Assembly (NCBI GenBank): GCA_002293475.1
Contig: DBDG01000049.1
Coordinates: forward strand, 1 to 24,462
DNA length: 24,462 nucleotides
Source of the DNA: Lachnospiraceae bacterium UBA938
GTDB lineage: Bacteria > Bacillota > Clostridia > Lachnospirales > Lachnospiraceae
Direction of reading: 5' to 3'
Under the pieces are notes generated by a model. It did no database searches, was not told the origin of the DNA, and was given only the letters and a program-made list of their open reading frames with translations. Positions 21,787 through 24,462 of this stretch are shown here, in pieces. Positions within the stretch are counted from its first letter, which is position 1, and each line of letters starts with the position of its first letter. A program made the position numbers and the translations under genes.

Positions 21787-24147
21787 TCAGTTCGACCGGC
21801 CACGCTTCCGGTATTCGCCCGGGGTCATACCCGCCGTTTTCTTGAACTTGCGGATAAAACTGGAGGTATTCTGATAGCCGATCTTAGTCACGATGTCCTC
21901 CACCGGTGCATCGGAGCTGGCCAGCAGCTGCTTGGCCAGCTCAATCCGCTGCCGGTTGATGTATTCCAGCACGGTCATCTTTATTTCCGCTTTAAAAATA
22001 CGGCTGACATGATCGGTCGAAAAACCAAATTCCGCAGCAATCAACAGCAGCGAGAGCTGGTTGCTGCGGATATTCTGCTCGATGAAAGGAATGATCTTGG
22101 TACGGACCGTATTCGAGCCGTCTGCCGGTAATGGCTTCTGATCGAACGCCGTCAGATACATGCCGATCAACCTAGCGGTTTCGGCTTTTATATCCGTGAT
22201 TAAATCCCGGTAGTCCGCTTCGGTTTCGATCATGCTGGTCCGTTCCAGATAGGAATAACCGGGGAATTCCTCGTCGATACGAAAAGGCAGCAGATAAAAA
22301 GCGGCGGATAAGACCTGCACGATACTGTTACAGATATGCCGGATGTTCTGTAGGGAAGGATTCCCAGCGGCGGCCTGATCCAAGAAATAATATAGCGCCG
22401 ACTCAGCCTTGGGCATGCTCAGGTCGGCAACGGCTTTTTCCAGATAATCAAGCATGTTCTGATAACGGTCATCCAGAGATCGGATGTCATCATGCAGGGA
22501 ATAATAAAGAATCGGCGAGTCGTCATGCAGCCGGCGGGATTCACCGGCCATCACAGCTTGCCGGTAGGAGACGGACAGCTGGTTCAGTTCGGGATAAATC
22601 TGCCCCACGCCGATGAGGACCTGGGAACCGAAGCGGGCGCCAAAATCTGCCTGCAGTTCTTCCCAGAACAGGCGGTGGGGTTCCATGTCATCATCATAAA
22701 CAGAAACCACTAGGATGAGTTCCCGGTTTTCCATGCCATGAACCGCATAGATGGTCTTATCTTTCATCTCGCCATAGCCTTCCAAAAAGGCAGCATAGGT
22801 GTCAAAGGCATCATAGGTTAACAGACCCGTCAGGTCGAGATCCGGATATAATACGGCTACCAGCAGATAGTTATGTTCCAGAAATAAGCCGATCCGGTTC
22901 AGGCTGATCTTGATTTCGTTAAAGTCGGCGACCTTTCCTTGGATCAGGTTCAACAGGATGAACTGTTTCAGATCAGCCTTGTCCATGCTGCTCAGGGCGG
23001 AAAGTTCATGATTGGAGCGGTGCAGGCTGCGGGCGATCTGCTCGATGACCTGAAACTCATCCCCTGACGCAGCGGGGCAGGACGCTGCCGACTTGCCCGC
23101 TGGGCTGCCGGCGGTAATCATCGTTTCCATGGATCTTTTCAACTGTTTGACCGGCAGGTAGCTGGCATAGGTGAAAACAAGCACCATCATGTTCCCCAGC
23201 AGGGAAACCAGCAGAATCATCCAAAACACTCCGGTCTGCGAAGCAAGGATCTGCTTCGAGATATTATCTTCCGAAATCATAAAACCGCAGTACCAGCCGG
23301 GGAGGGCGGCAATATCCGCATAGGCGGTGTAAAGGCCGGTTCCGCTGTCGATCCGGAAGCGGTCGTTTTCCTTGACCGCCTGCTTGCCGGCCGGATCCCG
23401 GTAGGCGGATTCGAGCTGGGCATATTCCCCGTCCGGAGGATAATTCCGGTAAAGTATTTCTGTTTCAGCGACGAAGGTATACAGTAACTCAGCCGGTGCG
23501 GACAAAGACGCAAGATACCGGTTAAACGATGCCTTATCCAGTTCAAAGATAAGATAAATGTCATACATAAGTAATTGCCAATAACCGCTGTGATTCTCGA
23601 CGGCTTTGGAAGGTCCCTTGAAATAGAGCAGGATGCGATCCTTTTGATAGTCGATATAAGGGAGGCTATCATCCGTAGAAAGATTCAGGCCGTCCAGAAA
23701 AACCAGATATTCCGTCTCGTTCATGGCGCCTTCGGATATCATGCCGGAAAAAGAAGCAAGCGGATAGGTGGTGGTACTGGAGATGGCATAGGGAGTTTCG
23801 TCATTGGTAGTAACAAGATAAATATCACTGATTAATTCGCAGGACAGGGCGTTGGCCGCCAGTTCATTCCGGGGGGTTATATTGTAGGGATTGTGGTAAC
23901 TTAAAGAAAAGCGGGCAATCGTGGTGCTGAGTGATAGACGGTCGGCACATTCAAAGATATGATTAAACTCACGGTTGAGTCCGTCCGACAGGATGGTTAT
24001 GTATCGCTCCTGCTCCGTCAGATTCTTTTCCCGCAGCAAACGTCTGGTGTGTTCCGTAATAAAGATGCCGGCAATCAGCAGGGGGATAAAAAAAACGAGA
24101 TAAAAGAACATGGTATATTTTATGAAAACACTGTTTTTGGACTTCAT
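21787..24147 (-). CDS. Membrane-bound cache-type AraC transcription regulator, copy 2
   Basis: A 786-residue protein. The start is ATG 24147 (MKSKNSVFIKYTMFF), with AAAGGGAT before it; the upstream TTG (24213) is the -35 box. It has the same domain order as copy 1: membrane segment about 11-31, cache-like extracellular region, second membrane segment about 303-330, linker, and C-terminal AraC pair of helix-turn-helices (FSTDHVSRIFKAEIKMTVLE, IGYQNTSSFIRKFKKTAGMT). The linker, HTH and membrane-proximal sensor segment are nearly identical to copy 1. The N-terminal sensor region differs more, especially around residues 150-190, so ligand or partner choice may have diverged. It is paired with the partial lipoprotein at 24318. 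Its stop codon directly abuts that of the lipoprotein at 19522. Confidence 0.88.
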   Translation of the reverse strand: MKSKNSVFIKYTMFFYLVFFIPLLIAGIFITEHTRRLLREKNLTEQERYITILSDGLNREFNHIFECADRLSLSTTIARFSLSYHNPYNITPRNELAANALSCELISDIYLVTTNDETPYAISSTTTYPLASFSGMISEGAMNETEYLVFLDGLNLSTDDSLPYIDYQKDRILLYFKGPSKAVENHSGYWQLLMYDIYLIFELDKASFNRYLASLSAPAELLYTFVAETEILYRNYPPDGEYAQLESAYRDPAGKQAVKENDRFRIDSGTGLYTAYADIAALPGWYCGFMISEDNISKQILASQTGVFWMILLVSLLGNMMVLVFTYASYLPVKQLKRSMETMITAGSPAGKSAASCPAASGDEFQVIEQIARSLHRSNHELSALSSMDKADLKQFILLNLIQGKVADFNEIKISLNRIGLFLEHNYLLVAVLYPDLDLTGLLTYDAFDTYAAFLEGYGEMKDKTIYAVHGMENRELILVVSVYDDDMEPHRLFWEELQADFGARFGSQVLIGVGQIYPELNQLSVSYRQAVMAGESRRLHDDSPILYYSLHDDIRSLDDRYQNMLDYLEKAVADLSMPKAESALYYFLDQAAAGNPSLQNIRHICNSIVQVLSAAFYLLPFRIDEEFPGYSYLERTSMIETEADYRDLITDIKAETARLIGMYLTAFDQKPLPADGSNTVRTKIIPFIEQNIRSNQLSLLLIAAEFGFSTDHVSRIFKAEIKMTVLEYINRQRIELAKQLLASSDAPVEDIVTKIGYQNTSSFIRKFKKTAGMTPGEYRKRGRSN

Positions 24148-24184
24148 CGGCTTATCCCTTTCATGTATCTCATACAACAAATTC

Positions 24185-24213
24185 AAATTAACACCGCTTT
24201 CCGCATATGTCAA
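24185..24213 (-). promoter_or_regulatory. Promoter of AraC copy 2
   Basis: On the minus strand TTGACA (24213-24208), a 17-base spacer and TAATTT (24190-24185). The -35 lies inside the shared operator, as in copy 1. Confidence 0.65.
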
Positions 24214-24257
24214 GTCGGATATGGATCATTTTTTTTGTGGAAGCTGACAGATATAAT
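24197..24257 (+). promoter_or_regulatory. Shared operator and lipoprotein promoter, copy 2
   Basis: A single operator (CTTTCCGCATATG to ATATGGATCAT, 24197-24229) serves both directions here, whereas copy 1 has two. It is followed by a T-rich, poor -35 region and TATAAT at 24252-24257. Confidence 0.65.
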
Positions 24258-24263
24258 ATTTTT

Positions 24264-24307
24264 AAGGAGAGAATTATCGTCAAATACCAAATTAGCCGGA
24301 CGATAAT
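24264..24307 (+). promoter_or_regulatory. 5'-UTR hairpin after Shine-Dalgarno, copy 2
   Basis: AAGGAGAG (24264-24271), then ATTATCGTC (24273-24281) pairing with GACGATAAT (24299-24307), then CAAGAAAAAT before ATG. The stem gains a base pair relative to copy 1 while the loop differs in sequence and length. Confidence 0.6.
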
Positions 24308-24317
24308 CAAGAAAAAT

Positions 24318-24462
24318 ATGAGAAGACCAATCCATCGATTATCATATTCCATAGTATTGCTAACCGCAGGCCTGATATTGCTGTACGGATGCGGGAGTAC
24401 CGGCCAGTCGTCAGGCGGCCAGTCAGGGGGAAACCAGTCAGACGGAAACCAGACGGCAGGAA
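24318..24462 (+). CDS. Lipoprotein of the second AraC module (5' part only)
   Basis: 48 codons before the window ends. MRRPIHRLSYSIVLLTAGLI with lipobox LLYGC, then a Gly/Gln/Asn/Ser-rich linker (STGQSSGGQSGGNQ). The start, leader and promoter match the 754-residue lipoprotein at 19522, so it is most likely the same propeller plus solute-binding type; the rest is outside the window. Confidence 0.75.
   Translation, partial: MRRPIHRLSYSIVLLTAGLILLYGCGSTGQSSGGQSGGNQSDGNQTAG

Noticed and set aside
24273..24317. ATT start right after AAGGAGAG, in frame with the second lipoprotein
   Set aside because: It is in frame only in copy 2 (45 bases to ATG). Copy 1 has 46 bases and a stop in that frame, so it is not conserved, whereas the hairpin is.
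1..24462. tRNA or rRNA genes
   Set aside because: I saw no cloverleaf-like or rRNA-like stretch on either strand.

Overview
This window looks like accessory DNA from a clostridial Firmicute, most likely a Lachnospiraceae-type gut or rumen organism. That placement rests on strong AGGAGG ribosome sites, an AgrD/LytTR system, a clostridial Cys-rich radical-SAM peptide cluster, an apparent DUF5688 domain, and cache-AraC/solute-binding-protein pairs. Base composition changes sharply along the window: a very AT-rich zone at about 210-620, 8.9-14.5 kb of AT-rich DNA, and a GC-rich zone around 19.5-20.6 kb. This fits a patchwork of transferred and rearranged pieces. All calls were made by reading the sequence; family names come from memory and no search was run.

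Layout. 1-224: the 5' remnant of a collagen-like (Gly-X-Y) gene on the minus strand, with no usable start codon. 642-1421: a secreted-looking or structural small protein with 9-residue K/E repeats. 1422-4925: a ribosomally made peptide (RiPP) operon with a structured leader, a 7-Cys precursor, an intercistronic hairpin, a radical SAM/SPASM maturase, a TIGR04066-like maturation protein, an acyl-carrier-related protein lacking the pantetheine Ser, and a second small Cys peptide. 4954-6715: the edge of an insertion, with a gene tail and a large serine recombinase. 6776-8875: a secreted subtilase with an extra metal-binding-like C-terminal domain.

8876-11100 holds a duplicated promoter/leader unit, two tiny possible ORFs, and a beta-propeller lipoprotein that ends where its full-length relative (at 19.5 kb) begins its solute-binding domain. 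10958-14023 is a minus-strand Agr-like quorum operon in the unusual order regulator, AgrD, AgrC, membrane protein; no AgrB is visible. 14463-16445 holds a small membrane-anchored protein that probably starts at a non-AUG codon, an XRE-DUF5688-like protein, and a TraX-family membrane protein.

16.5-24.46 kb holds a 242-bp imperfect palindrome, then two tandem copies of a divergent module: a membrane-bound cache-AraC regulator (minus) and a propeller plus solute-binding lipoprotein (plus). The second copy of the lipoprotein runs off the window. Both copies share a long operator that abuts the -35 position of the lipoprotein promoter. Both also share a 5'-UTR hairpin sitting between the Shine-Dalgarno and the start codon. 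The likely logic is that the lipoprotein senses an extracellular ligand and the AraC protein controls the lipoprotein and itself; no permease is present.
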